This document shows, piece by piece, positions 17,024-25,060 of a stretch of DNA of 34,899 nucleotides (positions are counted from its first letter, which is position 1; the number at the start of each line of letters is the position of its first letter). Made by a program: the position numbers and the translations under genes. Under the pieces are notes generated by a model. It ran no database searches, was not told the origin of the DNA, and was given only the letters and a program-made list of their open reading frames with translations. This DNA is from Roseicella aerolata. GTDB taxonomy: Bacteria > Pseudomonadota > Alphaproteobacteria > Acetobacterales > Acetobacteraceae. Where the stretch lies: assembly GCF_020523605.1 (NCBI RefSeq), contig NZ_JAJAQI010000051.1:1-34899 (forward strand), in the 5' to 3' direction.

Positions 17024-17806
17024 TCAGCTCCGCCAGTCGGGCCCACCCTCGATCAGCCGCAGCGCCGCCTGCCAGGCAATGGCGCGGATATGGTCGCCGC
17101 CGGGGCGGCGGTACTGCGCCGCGGTGCGTTCACAGACTTCCTTCGACGGGACCACCAGTTCCCCGCCGCCGGCCAGCGCCGCGACCTGGGCCGAGCAGGC
17201 ACGCTCGAGGTAGTAGAGCTCGTCATAGGCCCGGGCCGCGGTCTGGCCGCAGACCAGCAGGCCGTGGTTGCGCAGGATCATGGCGTTGTGGTGGCCGAGA
17301 TCGGCGACCAGCCGCACCCGCTCCTCCTCATCCAGGGCGATCCCTTCATAATCGTGGTAGGCGAGGTAGCCGTAGTATTTCAGCGCATGCTGGCTGATCG
17401 GCAGCAGCCCCTGCTTCTGGGCGGAGACCGCGATGCCGTCCCGCGTATGGGTATGGATGACGAAATGCGCATCCTCCCGCGCCGCATGCACCGCCGAATG
17501 GATGACGAAGCCGGCCTTGTTCACCAGTTCCCCGTTCCCGTCCCAGCCGGGCTGCTCGTCCACCGGATTGCCGTGGATGTCGATCTTCACCAGGTCGCTG
17601 GCGCGCATCTCATGGTGCATGACGCCGTAGCGGTTGAGCAGGAAGTGGTGCTCCGGCCCCGGCACGCGGGCGCTGATATGAGTGAAGATCCAGTCAGTCC
17701 ATTTGTGGTGCGCGCAGAGCCGGTAGAGCGCCGCGAGATCGCAGCGGACGCGCCACTCCTCCTCGGACCAGGGGCGGAGCGATGCGGGTGGGCTCGCGAT
17801 GTTCAT
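17024..17806 (-). CDS. Class II aldolase/adducin-family protein
   Basis: The 260-residue protein has the fuculose-phosphate-aldolase-like fold. The zinc ligands appear as HTHT in AHFVIHTHTRDGIAVSAQ (about 117-120) and a later His in ILRNHGLLVCG. An acidic residue for catalysis would lie in the KAGFVIHSAVHAARED region, but the match is loose, as in the many family members without phosphorylated-sugar substrates. It may be an aldolase, an epimerase or a decarboxylase. AAGGAG precedes the ATG at 17806. It lies upstream of the amidohydrolase on the same strand. Confidence 0.86.
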   Translation of the reverse strand: MNIASPPASLRPWSEEEWRVRCDLAALYRLCAHHKWTDWIFTHISARVPGPEHHFLLNRYGVMHHEMRASDLVKIDIHGNPVDEQPGWDGNGELVNKAGFVIHSAVHAAREDAHFVIHTHTRDGIAVSAQKQGLLPISQHALKYYGYLAYHDYEGIALDEEERVRLVADLGHHNAMILRNHGLLVCGQTAARAYDELYYLERACSAQVAALAGGGELVVPSKEVCERTAAQYRRPGGDHIRAIAWQAALRLIEGGPDWRS

Positions 17807-17910
17807 GACCGGTCTCCTTGGCTGGCGGGATGGTCGGCCCTGCCGCCGGCCGGCGTCAACCGCGTTGCCGGCCGGACGGGGCCGCGCGACCATGCCGGGA
17901 CCGAATGCCG

Positions 17911-17916
17911 AGGAGG
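17911..17916 (+). promoter_or_regulatory. Ribosome binding site AGGAGG that selects a TTG start
   Basis: A full AGGAGG lies five bases before the TTG at 17922. The in-frame ATG at 17892 has no comparable site, and starting there would put ten extra residues in front of a signal peptide that is already complete from the TTG. Confidence 0.6.
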
Positions 17917-17921
17917 CCCCC

Positions 17922-19502
17922 TTGCCCACCCCTTCCCGCCCCCATCGCCTGCTCGCCGCGGCGGCCCTTGGCGCGCTGCTGGCCCTGCCGGCAGCCGCCC
18001 AGACCACGCTGAAGGTCGTGCTGATCGACCAGCTCGGCAGCCTCGACCCGGTGCAGTCCACCGCCGCCTTCGTGCGCAATCATGGCTTCATGGTCTACGA
18101 CCAGCTCTTCGCCCTCGACAGCAAGGGGGAGGCGCGGCCGCAGATGGTGGAGCGGTTCGAGCGCTCGCCCGATGGCATGACCTGGCGCTTCACCCTGCGG
18201 GAGGGGCTGGCCTTCCATGACGGCGCGCCGGTGCGGGCCGCCGATGCCGTCGCCTCCATCCGCCGCTGGGCGCAGCGCGACGTGGTGGGCCGGGCGCTGG
18301 CCGCCGCGACGGGCGCCATGGAGGTGGTGGACGACCGCAGCTTCACCCTCACCCTCGCCCGCCCCTTCGCCCTGGTGACGGAAGCGCTGGCCCGCCCTAC
18401 CGCGAGCGCACTCTTCGTCATGCCGGAGCGGCTGGCGCAGACGCCACCGACGACGGCGATCACCGAGGCCACCGGCTCCGGCCCCTTCATCTTCCGTCAG
18501 GGTGAATGGCGCGCGGGCGACCGCGCCGTCTATGTGCGGAACTCCGCCTACAAGCCGCGGCCGGAGGCGCCGGATGGCCTCGCCGGCGGCAAGGTGGTGA
18601 AGGTCGACCGTCTCGAATGGATCGCCATGCCAGATGCCGCGACCGCCGCGGCGGCGCTGCAGAGCGGCGAGATCGACTTCATCGAGCAGCCCTCGCCCGA
18701 CCTGGTCCCGGTGATGGAGCGCAACCGCAACATCCGGCTCTTTGCCCTGAACCCCACCGGCTTCATGGTCTGGCTGCGGCCGAACCATGCCATCCCCCCC
18801 TTCGACAACCCGAAGGCCCGGCAGGCCTTACTGCACATGGTGAACCAGCAGGAGAATCTGCAGGCCGCCGGCGTCCGACCCTCCGAGCAGGTGCCCTACT
18901 GCCCCGCCTATTTCCTCTGCGGCACGCCGCTCGAGAGCCATGCGGGCGCCGAGGGACTGCGCCAGGCGGACCCGGAGCGGGCGCGCGCCCTGCTGCGGGA
19001 GGCGGGCTATACCGGGCAGCGCGTGGTCTTCCTGAATGCGACGGACAGCCCGATCAACAACGCCGTCACACTGACCATGGCGCAGGCGATGCAGCGCGGC
19101 GGCCTCATCATGGACGTCCCGGCGATGGACTGGGCGACACTGACCCAGCGCCGCAACCGGCGGGAGCCGGTGGAGCAGGGCGGCTGGAATCTCTTCGTCA
19201 CCGTCGCCAATGTGCTGGATGCGCAGAACCCGCTGACCAATCTCTACCTGGCCAGCCCCTGCCAGGGCGGCCTCGCGGGCTGGCCCTGCGACGAGGAGCT
19301 GGAGCGGCTACGCCGGAGCTGGTGGGAGGAGCCGGACGCGGCGAAGCGCAAGCAGATCCTGGAAGCGGTGCATGCCCGCGCCTACCAGGTGCTGCCCTAT
19401 ATCAATGCCGGGCAGTTCCGCACGCTGAGCGCGCACCGGACCAATATCGAGGGCCTGCGGCCGACGACGGTGCCGGTCTTCTGGGGCGTGGAGAAGAAGT
19501 AG
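17922..19502 (+). CDS. ABC-transporter periplasmic binding protein, peptide/nickel type (SBP_bac_5)
   Basis: The 526-residue product (from TTG) has a good signal peptide: PTPSRPHRLL, then an Ala/Leu core ending LPAAAQ near residue 25. The family 5 signature is well kept: LDPVQSTAAF, MVYDQLFALDSKGEARPQMVERFERSPDGMTWRFTLREGLAFHDGAPVRAADAVASI, later YKPRPEAPDG and FDNPKARQALLHMVNQ. Two Cys pairs (CPAYFLC, CQGG...WPC) may form disulfides. It would bind an oligopeptide, opine or similar compound. It is divergent from the aldolase-amidohydrolase pair, suggesting it captures their substrate, but no permease or ATPase gene follows. Confidence 0.88.
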   Translation: MPTPSRPHRLLAAAALGALLALPAAAQTTLKVVLIDQLGSLDPVQSTAAFVRNHGFMVYDQLFALDSKGEARPQMVERFERSPDGMTWRFTLREGLAFHDGAPVRAADAVASIRRWAQRDVVGRALAAATGAMEVVDDRSFTLTLARPFALVTEALARPTASALFVMPERLAQTPPTTAITEATGSGPFIFRQGEWRAGDRAVYVRNSAYKPRPEAPDGLAGGKVVKVDRLEWIAMPDAATAAAALQSGEIDFIEQPSPDLVPVMERNRNIRLFALNPTGFMVWLRPNHAIPPFDNPKARQALLHMVNQQENLQAAGVRPSEQVPYCPAYFLCGTPLESHAGAEGLRQADPERARALLREAGYTGQRVVFLNATDSPINNAVTLTMAQAMQRGGLIMDVPAMDWATLTQRRNRREPVEQGGWNLFVTVANVLDAQNPLTNLYLASPCQGGLAGWPCDEELERLRRSWWEEPDAAKRKQILEAVHARAYQVLPYINAGQFRTLSAHRTNIEGLRPTTVPVFWGVEKK

Positions 19503-19511
19503 CGCAGGGAT

Positions 19512-19534
19512 GGCGCGGACCAATGGTCCGCGCC
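19512..19534. terminator. Strong bidirectional hairpin between convergent genes
   Basis: GGCGCGGACC and GGTCCGCGCC form a perfect 10-bp stem around the loop AAT, 9 bases after the binding-protein stop and 8 bases beyond the end of the facing serine-hydrolase gene. The position suits a shared terminator. Confidence 0.7.
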
Positions 19535-19542
19535 GCCTCACC

Positions 19543-20697
19543 TCAACCGGCGTAGACCGCCTGCTCGAAGGCCGCGAAGGTGTCGAGCACCCGCGGATCC
19601 GCGAAGGGCAATTGCTGCGTGGCGAAGACGCCGGCGCGGTCGCGCTTCGGGTCGATCCAGTAATAGGTATTCGCCAGCCCGGCCCAGGCCAGGCTCCCGG
19701 CTGCGCGGCCGCCCGGGACGTCCTCGTCATTGATCAGGAAGGAGAGGCCCCAGCCCTTCCGCATCCCGGGGAAGAGTTCGATGTCATGGCTGGAGGCCGG
19801 CAGCGCCGACTTGATCGGCGGTACTTCCAGCGGCGCGATCTGGTCCCGCATCGCCTCCCTCACCGTCTCCGGCGCCAGGATGCGCGCCCCGTCCAGCGTG
19901 CCGCCGTTCAGCCACATGCGGCAGAAGCGGAGATAGTCGCGCACCGTGCCGTAGAGCCCGCCGCCGCCCATGTGGAATTCGGGCTCCTGCGGCACCTCGA
20001 AGGGAATTTCCGCAAGCGCCCCGTCCGGCGCCCTGGCATGCATGGCCGAGAGCCGCGCCCGCTGCGCCGGGCCGAGCCGGAAGGCGGTGTCCGCCATGCC
20101 GAGCGGGCCGAGCACCCTCTCCTGCAGCACGGCATCCAGTCGCTGGCCGGTGACCTTCTCCACCGCCAGCCCGGCGAAGTCGATGCCGATGCCGTATTCC
20201 CAGGTCTCGCCCGGCTCCGCCATCAACGGCGTCTCAAGCGCGGCGCGCTGGCAGGTGATGATGCCGGGGACGCCGCGCGCCGACATATAGGCGCCGATCT
20301 GCGCGTTGAAGAAATCATAGCCGAAGCCGGCGGTATGGTTCAGCAGGTGGCGCAGCGTGATGGGCTTGCGGGCCGGGCGCAGCATCGGCTCGCCACCCTC
20401 CGCCGCGAAGCCGACCAGCACCTTCGGATGGGCGAGTTCGGGCAGCACATCGGCAACCGGCCCATCGAGCGAGAGCCTCCCCGCCTCCACCTGCTGCAGC
20501 GCCGCCACGGTGGTGATCGCCTTGGTCATGGAGGCGATCCAGACCACCGTGTCGGGCGCCATGGGCTGGCCCGCCGCGCGCTCACCGGCGGCGGCCTCCA
20601 CCAGCACCCCCTGGCTGTGACCGGCCGTCACCGCGATGCCGCGCGCCACGCCCTTCGCCACCGCATCGCGCAGCAGCGCGTCGATCCTGTCCTGCAT
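19543..20697 (-). CDS. Serine hydrolase, class C beta-lactamase-like
   Basis: The 384-residue protein has the beta-lactamase fold motifs. The nucleophile is S56 in S-M-T-K59 (WIASMTKAITT), the second motif is Y168 in EYGIGIDFAG (in place of YxN), and GWGLSFLIN plus WAGLANTYYWIDP near the C terminus take the position of the KTG strand. No signal peptide is visible, so it is probably cytoplasmic, and an esterase or amidase of the EstB type is likelier than an antibiotic-degrading enzyme. Alone on its strand, its start lies 190 bases beyond the end of the TetR-like gene. Confidence 0.88.
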   Translation of the reverse strand: MQDRIDALLRDAVAKGVARGIAVTAGHSQGVLVEAAAGERAAGQPMAPDTVVWIASMTKAITTVAALQQVEAGRLSLDGPVADVLPELAHPKVLVGFAAEGGEPMLRPARKPITLRHLLNHTAGFGYDFFNAQIGAYMSARGVPGIITCQRAALETPLMAEPGETWEYGIGIDFAGLAVEKVTGQRLDAVLQERVLGPLGMADTAFRLGPAQRARLSAMHARAPDGALAEIPFEVPQEPEFHMGGGGLYGTVRDYLRFCRMWLNGGTLDGARILAPETVREAMRDQIAPLEVPPIKSALPASSHDIELFPGMRKGWGLSFLINDEDVPGGRAAGSLAWAGLANTYYWIDPKRDRAGVFATQQLPFADPRVLDTFAAFEQAVYAG

Positions 20698-20886
20698 GCC
20701 CGGTTCCTCCCGGGCCGGAGGCTACACCTGGCCGATCGCCGCTGTCGCCCTCGACGGCGGCTCATGCCCGCGGCCCCGATGCATGCCCGCAGCGGCGAGG
20801 GGGGCCAAACCGGCGGCGGGCCGCAGAAGCGGCGTCCATGCGGGCAGCCATCCGCGCTGCGCGGGGCGCGGCTTGGGCCGCCGGGA

Positions 20887-21468
20887 TCAGGCCAGGCGAT
20901 CCAGCCAGCGCAGCCGGCGCGCGAGCCCCGCCCGCAACCAGGCCCGGTCCGCGCCGCGGGCGGAAAGCCAGTCCGGCAGGCTGCGGAGGAAGACCAGGGT
21001 CAGCCCCACCTCCTCCGCCTGCCGCCGCAGCCCGCCGGCATCGAGCAGCGCCGCTTCCCGCACCCAGTGGATGAGGCGGGAGAGGCTGAAGACCATGGGC
21101 ACCCAGTGATGCGGGTGGGACGGCCAGAGCTTCTCCCGGATCATCTCCCCGGCCAGGGCGCGGTGCGGCGCGAGCGCGTCGAACCAGCGCAGCAGCACCG
21201 CGGCGGTGCGGGCGGAGGGCGGCCGCGCGGCGAAGCCGGGCGGCGCCCCGGCCGCCAGCATTGCCTGCAGCGCCTGCTGGAACAGGGCATCCGCGATCGC
21301 ATCCGCGTCGCGGAACTCCGCCTGCACCGCCGAGAGCGGCAGTTCCAGCCGCTCCGCCACATGCCGCAGGCGAAGGTCGTGCCAGCCCACCGCCTCCGCC
21401 TCCGCCAGCGCCGCGGCCAGGATCCGCGCCCGCCGCGCCGCGCTGCCATCCATCCCAAGCTCCGCCAT
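20887..21468 (-). CDS. TetR-family transcriptional regulator (COQ9-like variant possible)
   Basis: The 193-residue protein has an N-terminal three-helix region RRARILAAALAEAEAVGWHDLRLRHVAERLELPLSAVQAEFRDADAIADALF, as in TetR proteins, although the recognition helix is less basic than usual. The C-terminal part contains LWPSHPHHWVPMVFSLSRLIHWVREAAL, which is also reminiscent of COQ9-type proteins. GGGAGGG lies just before the ATG at 21468. It sits between the serine hydrolase and the DUF4010 gene, all on the minus strand. Target unknown. Confidence 0.68.
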   Translation of the reverse strand: MAELGMDGSAARRARILAAALAEAEAVGWHDLRLRHVAERLELPLSAVQAEFRDADAIADALFQQALQAMLAAGAPPGFAARPPSARTAAVLLRWFDALAPHRALAGEMIREKLWPSHPHHWVPMVFSLSRLIHWVREAALLDAGGLRRQAEEVGLTLVFLRSLPDWLSARGADRAWLRAGLARRLRWLDRLA

Positions 21469-21646
21469 GTGCGCGCCCTCCCGGCCCCTGGATATGGCGC
21501 CGCACCCTGCGGGCTGCAGGAGGGGCTTCACGCGGATGGTTGGCCTGATGCCGTGCCGCATAGATGCTGGTGCATTGATACGGTCTCAGCCGCCGATGGC
21601 GGCGGCAGGTCAGGGCTTCCATGGAAGCCGCACTCCCGGCCCGGGA

Positions 21647-22924
21647 TCAGTCGCCAGCGTAAAGGCCGAGCACGAGCGCGGCGGCGAACAGCCCGGCCAG
21701 CGTCCCGGCGCCGAAGCGCCAGGCATAGCCACGCCCGCCCAGCACCGCGGCATAGGCGCATTTCGCCAGCGCATTGCTGCCGACCGCAACGGCCACGGTG
21801 GCGGCGGCGAGCCAGGGCGAGAGCCGCTCCGGCACCAGCCCCGGGATGGTCAGCGTCACGGCATCCACATCGGCGAGGCCGGAAATGGCCGCCACCACGA
21901 AGGCGCCGGCGCCGCCGAAGTGGTGCGAGGCGAGATCCGCCACCAGCCCGACCGCGGCCAGGAGCCCGGCCAATTGCAGCACGGCACCGAGTTCGAAGGG
22001 ATTGTCGACGGCCTGTCCCTCCCCCGCCGCGGCGCCCGGCGCCCGGCGTGCCAGCAGCAGCCCCGCCCCGGCAGCCTGCACCGCCGCCGCGGCCAACAAG
22101 GCAGGCGCGAGCTGCGCGCCCACCGCCGCCGAGCCGATCCAGGCCAGCGCCGCCGTCCGCAGACAGGAGACGGCGCCGGCGATGAGCGCCCCGGCCGCGA
22201 GCGGCGCCGCCTCGGACGGGCGCGCCGCCGAAGCACGCGCATTGGCCAGCGTCGCCGCGGTGGAGGAGACGAGGCCCGCCGCCGCCCCGGCCGCCGCCTG
22301 CCCCGCACCGGTGCCGAAGAGCCGCATCGCGACATAGCCCAGGAAGGAGACCGCCGCGAGGATGACGGCCAGCAGCCAGACCCGTGCCGGGTTCAGCCCG
22401 CCCAGCACCTCCAGCGGCCGGTCCGGCACCAGCGGCAGCGCCACCAGCGTCATGGCCAGCAGCACCACCGCCGAGCGCAGTTCGACCCAGGAGAGTCGGG
22501 CCATGAAACCGTGCAGCGACTCCCGCGCCGCGAGCAGCGCCGTCATTGCCACCGCCGCCGCGCCCGCCACCGTCGCCTCCCCCAGCACCGCGAAGGCGCC
22601 GAGCAGGAAGGTGGCCTGCGCGGCCACCACGGAGGTGACGCCGAAGCGGCCTTCCGCCTCCGCCTCCCGCAGCTTGAACAGCGCCATGGCGGCGCCCTGG
22701 CCGAGGAAGACCAGGCCGAGCAGCAGCCCGGCGCCGAGCCCGCCGAGGCCCCCGGCCAGCGCGCCGGTGACGCCGCCCAGCAGCCCGGTCAGGCCGAAGG
22801 TGCGGACGCCGGCGGTGCGCTTGCCCGATTCCTCGTCCCGCATCCGCCAGTGCCGCTCGGCGCCGACCAGCAGGCCGATCGCCAGGGCGACACCGAGCCG
22901 GTGCAGCAGGCCGGTCGCCTCCAT
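21647..22924 (-). CDS. MgtC/SapB-DUF4010 family membrane protein
   Basis: The 425-residue protein is strongly hydrophobic with about 12 membrane segments. The N-terminal MgtC/SapB signature is LGVALAIGLLVGAERHWR followed by AGVRTFGLTGLLGG. The second half matches DUF4010, with the duplicated pattern GLVSSTAATLANARAS and AISGLADVDAVTLTI. The function of this family is not established; the link with MgtC suggests a role in ion or membrane-potential homeostasis. Its start is 10 bases after the stop of the hydroxyacyl-CoA dehydrogenase gene, so the two are probably one transcript. Confidence 0.87.
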   Translation of the reverse strand: MEATGLLHRLGVALAIGLLVGAERHWRMRDEESGKRTAGVRTFGLTGLLGGVTGALAGGLGGLGAGLLLGLVFLGQGAAMALFKLREAEAEGRFGVTSVVAAQATFLLGAFAVLGEATVAGAAAVAMTALLAARESLHGFMARLSWVELRSAVVLLAMTLVALPLVPDRPLEVLGGLNPARVWLLAVILAAVSFLGYVAMRLFGTGAGQAAAGAAAGLVSSTAATLANARASAARPSEAAPLAAGALIAGAVSCLRTAALAWIGSAAVGAQLAPALLAAAAVQAAGAGLLLARRAPGAAAGEGQAVDNPFELGAVLQLAGLLAAVGLVADLASHHFGGAGAFVVAAISGLADVDAVTLTIPGLVPERLSPWLAAATVAVAVGSNALAKCAYAAVLGGRGYAWRFGAGTLAGLFAAALVLGLYAGD

Positions 22925-22934
22925 GCGCGGGCGG

Positions 22935-23864
22935 TCAGCCCGGCTGGCCGCGCTTGTGCGCGACGAGCGCCATCAGCCGCCGGTCGCGCCAGGCGCTGCG
23001 CTCCTCGATCCGTTCCAGCGGCAGCGCCGCGCGGCGCTCCGCCGCGACGCGGCCGACCGTCGGCGCGTCGTAGTCATAGGGCGTCTGCTCCTCGGTGATG
23101 CCGCCCATCAGCGGGCCGAAACGGCCGACATAATCCTCGACGCCGCCCGGCGCGTTCAAGTCGATGGTCTCGAAGGGTCCCATGAAGGACCAGCGCAGGC
23201 CGAGCCCATCCCTGACGCAGCGGTCCACGTCCTCGGCCGACATCACGCCGTCACGGACCATGCGGAAGGCCTCGGCGACCAGCGCGGCCTGCAGGCGGTT
23301 GAGCACGAAGCCCCTGGTCTCCTTGAAGGCGGTCACGGGCACCTGGCCGACCCGCTCCATCAGCGCGCGGGTGCGCGTGACCACCGCTGGGTCGGTCCAG
23401 GGGGCGCCGACCAGTTCCACCAGCGGGACGAGGTAGGGCGGGTTGACGGGATGGGCGACCAGGCAGCGGCCGCGGCCGGGCAGGTCGCCCGTGAACTCGC
23501 TGGCCGGGATGCCGCTGGTGCTGCTCGCCAGAACCACCCCGGGCGGGCAGAGCCGATCGAGCTCGGCAAAGAGCTCGCGCTTGGGCTCGACGCGCTCCGG
23601 CCCGTTCTCCTGCACATGGATCACGCCGGCGACGCACTCCGCCAGCGTGGCAGCCGGGGTGATGCGGCCGAGGATCGCCTCCGGCGGCTCCTGCACCAGC
23701 CCGGCGGCATGGAGATCGGCCAGGCTGCCGGCGATCAGGCCCATCGCCTTCCCGGCGACGCCGTCCACCTTGTCCCAGAGCGAGACGGAGAGGCCCGCCC
23801 GGGCGAAGACCATCGACCAGGCCCGGCCGATCAGCCCGGCTCCGACCACCGCTATCCTGTCCAT
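22935..23864 (-). CDS. 3-hydroxyacyl-CoA dehydrogenase family protein (CRYL1/carnitine-dehydrogenase-like)
   Basis: The 309-residue protein begins with the NAD motif VVGAGLIGRAW (6-16), then ENGPERVEPKRELF, SSTSGIPAS (114-122), HPVNPPYLVPLVELV (138-152) with the family's catalytic His-Pro, and KETRGFVLNRLQAALVAEA. The lack of a fused hydratase domain and the short length suggest a lambda-crystallin or carnitine/gulonate dehydrogenase-like enzyme rather than a fatty-acid oxidation FadB. GGAGGAAAGG precedes the ATG. It is first in a likely two-gene operon with the DUF4010 protein. Confidence 0.88.
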   Translation of the reverse strand: MDRIAVVGAGLIGRAWSMVFARAGLSVSLWDKVDGVAGKAMGLIAGSLADLHAAGLVQEPPEAILGRITPAATLAECVAGVIHVQENGPERVEPKRELFAELDRLCPPGVVLASSTSGIPASEFTGDLPGRGRCLVAHPVNPPYLVPLVELVGAPWTDPAVVTRTRALMERVGQVPVTAFKETRGFVLNRLQAALVAEAFRMVRDGVMSAEDVDRCVRDGLGLRWSFMGPFETIDLNAPGGVEDYVGRFGPLMGGITEEQTPYDYDAPTVGRVAAERRAALPLERIEERSAWRDRRLMALVAHKRGQPG

Positions 23865-24167
23865 CCGCCTTTCCTCCCGCGCAGGCATGCCGCCTCGCCC
23901 ATAGCGCGCGGGGTGGCAGGGCGATATCCCCCGGCGACCGCCGGCCGTGGCGGTGCACGGCGAGCGACGCCATCCTCGCCCCCAACCTTTGCGCAATCCT
24001 TTCTGCCGCAGCCCCGCCTCCCGGCTGGAGGCCGCAGCGGATCAGGCGCCGGCCGCCCCGGCCTGTCCGGATGGAACGGGCAGTGCGCGAGTGTCCTCAC
24101 CGCTCCGTCACGCAACGTTACGCTTCGGCCGCTTGATCCACGGCACCCCGGGCGCGATCTGACGTGC
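23865..24167. other. Divergent promoter region between the dehydrogenase and the TelA operon
   Basis: About 300 bases separate two divergent transcription units, so promoters for both must lie here. No gene is seen. A less GC-rich stretch with TCACGCAACGTTACGC (about 24108-24123) contains the small palindrome AACGTT and is the most operator-like site, but no good -35/-10 pair was found. Confidence 0.3.
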
Positions 24168-24314
24168 ATGGACCGGCCTGTTGCCACGACTCCGAACCCG
24201 CCCTCGCTCGCCACGCCGCTGGTTTGGGCCTGGGGTGGATTGCTCCTGACCGCGACGCTCTGGCTGACCGGCATCATCGCGCTGTTCAACAGCCTGGGCA
24301 GCCTGTTCCACTGA
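24168..24314 (+). CDS. Small single-pass membrane protein ahead of xpaC-telA (48 residues)
   Basis: A short proline-rich N terminus (MDRPVATTPNPPSLA) leads into one long hydrophobic segment, VWAWGGLLLTATLWLTGIIA, followed by LFNSLGSLFH. It has the look of a real membrane peptide. The TGA overlaps the next start (TGATG at 24312-24316), so it is translationally coupled to the XpaC-like gene. This supports coding status despite the small size and the weak ribosome site. No family is recognised. Confidence 0.6.
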   Translation: MDRPVATTPNPPSLATPLVWAWGGLLLTATLWLTGIIALFNSLGSLFH

Positions 24315-25060
24315 TGCTGCGCGACCTGCTCGGCGGCTGGATCGGGCTGCGGTCCCGCTGGCGCGGATACGGCCTGCCGATCTTCGCCTCCCCCCTGCTG
24401 CCCGCCGGGCTGATCGCCGCCATCGGCGGCGACGAGCGGATCGTGCTGGGCTCCGCCCTCGGGTTCGGGGCCAGCCTCCTCGCCGCCCGCGTCCTGCGGC
24501 GCGGTCGGCAGGGCGATGCCAACCGCGCCTCCTGGGTGATGGCGGCCGGCACCGGTCTCGCCGCACATTTCGCCGCCGGGCTTGGCACCGTCTTTCCCTT
24601 CGTGATGGCGGGCGGCGCGCTGCTCGGCACCCGCCTGATGTACCAGGCGCTGCCCGAAGCCGCGCCACCATCCCCGCCGCCCCCGCCCCCGCCGCCGCCG
24701 GGTCCAATCGAGGAGAGCCGCGCCCGCCTCGCCCGCATCGAGTCGGTGGCCGACCGCATCGCCGATCCGCGGCTGCGCAACGTCGCCGATGCCATGGAGG
24801 GCGTGCTGGACGACCTGACCGCCCGCCCCGACCGGCTGCCCATGGCCCGGCGCTTCCTCACCGTGCAGCTCGACGGGCTCGAGCGGATCACCGCGCGGCT
24901 CGAAGCCGGTGCAACGCCGCCGGCCAACCTGCCTTCTCTTCTCGACGAACTGCAGCGCACCGCCGGTGACCTGCGGCAGAAACTGCAACGCGAGGAAAGC
25001 GAGGCCTTGGAAATCCAGGTGAAGGTCCTGGCCGACCGCCTGCGCGAGGAGGGCTATTGA
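24314..25060 (+). CDS. XpaC-like 5-bromo-4-chloroindolyl phosphate hydrolysis family protein
   Basis: The 248-residue protein has an N-terminal membrane domain with about four hydrophobic segments between residues 20 and 108. A linker follows with nine consecutive prolines (121-129). The soluble helical domain (RARLARIESVADRIADPRLRNVADAMEGVLDDL...) ends in a coiled coil. This matches the XpaC family, commonly encoded next to TelA. Despite the family name, enzymatic activity is not established. The polyproline run would be expected to need EF-P. Start and stop overlap both neighbours (TGATG at 24312-24316 and TTGATG at 25057-25062), so the three genes form one translational unit. Confidence 0.78.
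   Translation: MLRDLLGGWIGLRSRWRGYGLPIFASPLLPAGLIAAIGGDERIVLGSALGFGASLLAARVLRRGRQGDANRASWVMAAGTGLAAHFAAGLGTVFPFVMAGGALLGTRLMYQALPEAAPPSPPPPPPPPPGPIEESRARLARIESVADRIADPRLRNVADAMEGVLDDLTARPDRLPMARRFLTVQLDGLERITARLEAGATPPANLPSLLDELQRTAGDLRQKLQREESEALEIQVKVLADRLREEGY

Noticed and set aside
17892-17921. ATG at 17892 as the start of the SBP_bac_5 receptor
   Set aside because: No ribosome site; the TTG at 17922 has AGGAGG at ideal distance and gives a cleaner signal peptide.
19510-22185. 891-codon open frame on the plus strand across the serine hydrolase and TetR-like genes
   Set aside because: Spans several real minus-strand genes and their spacers; composition is Arg/Pro/His-rich with no domain.
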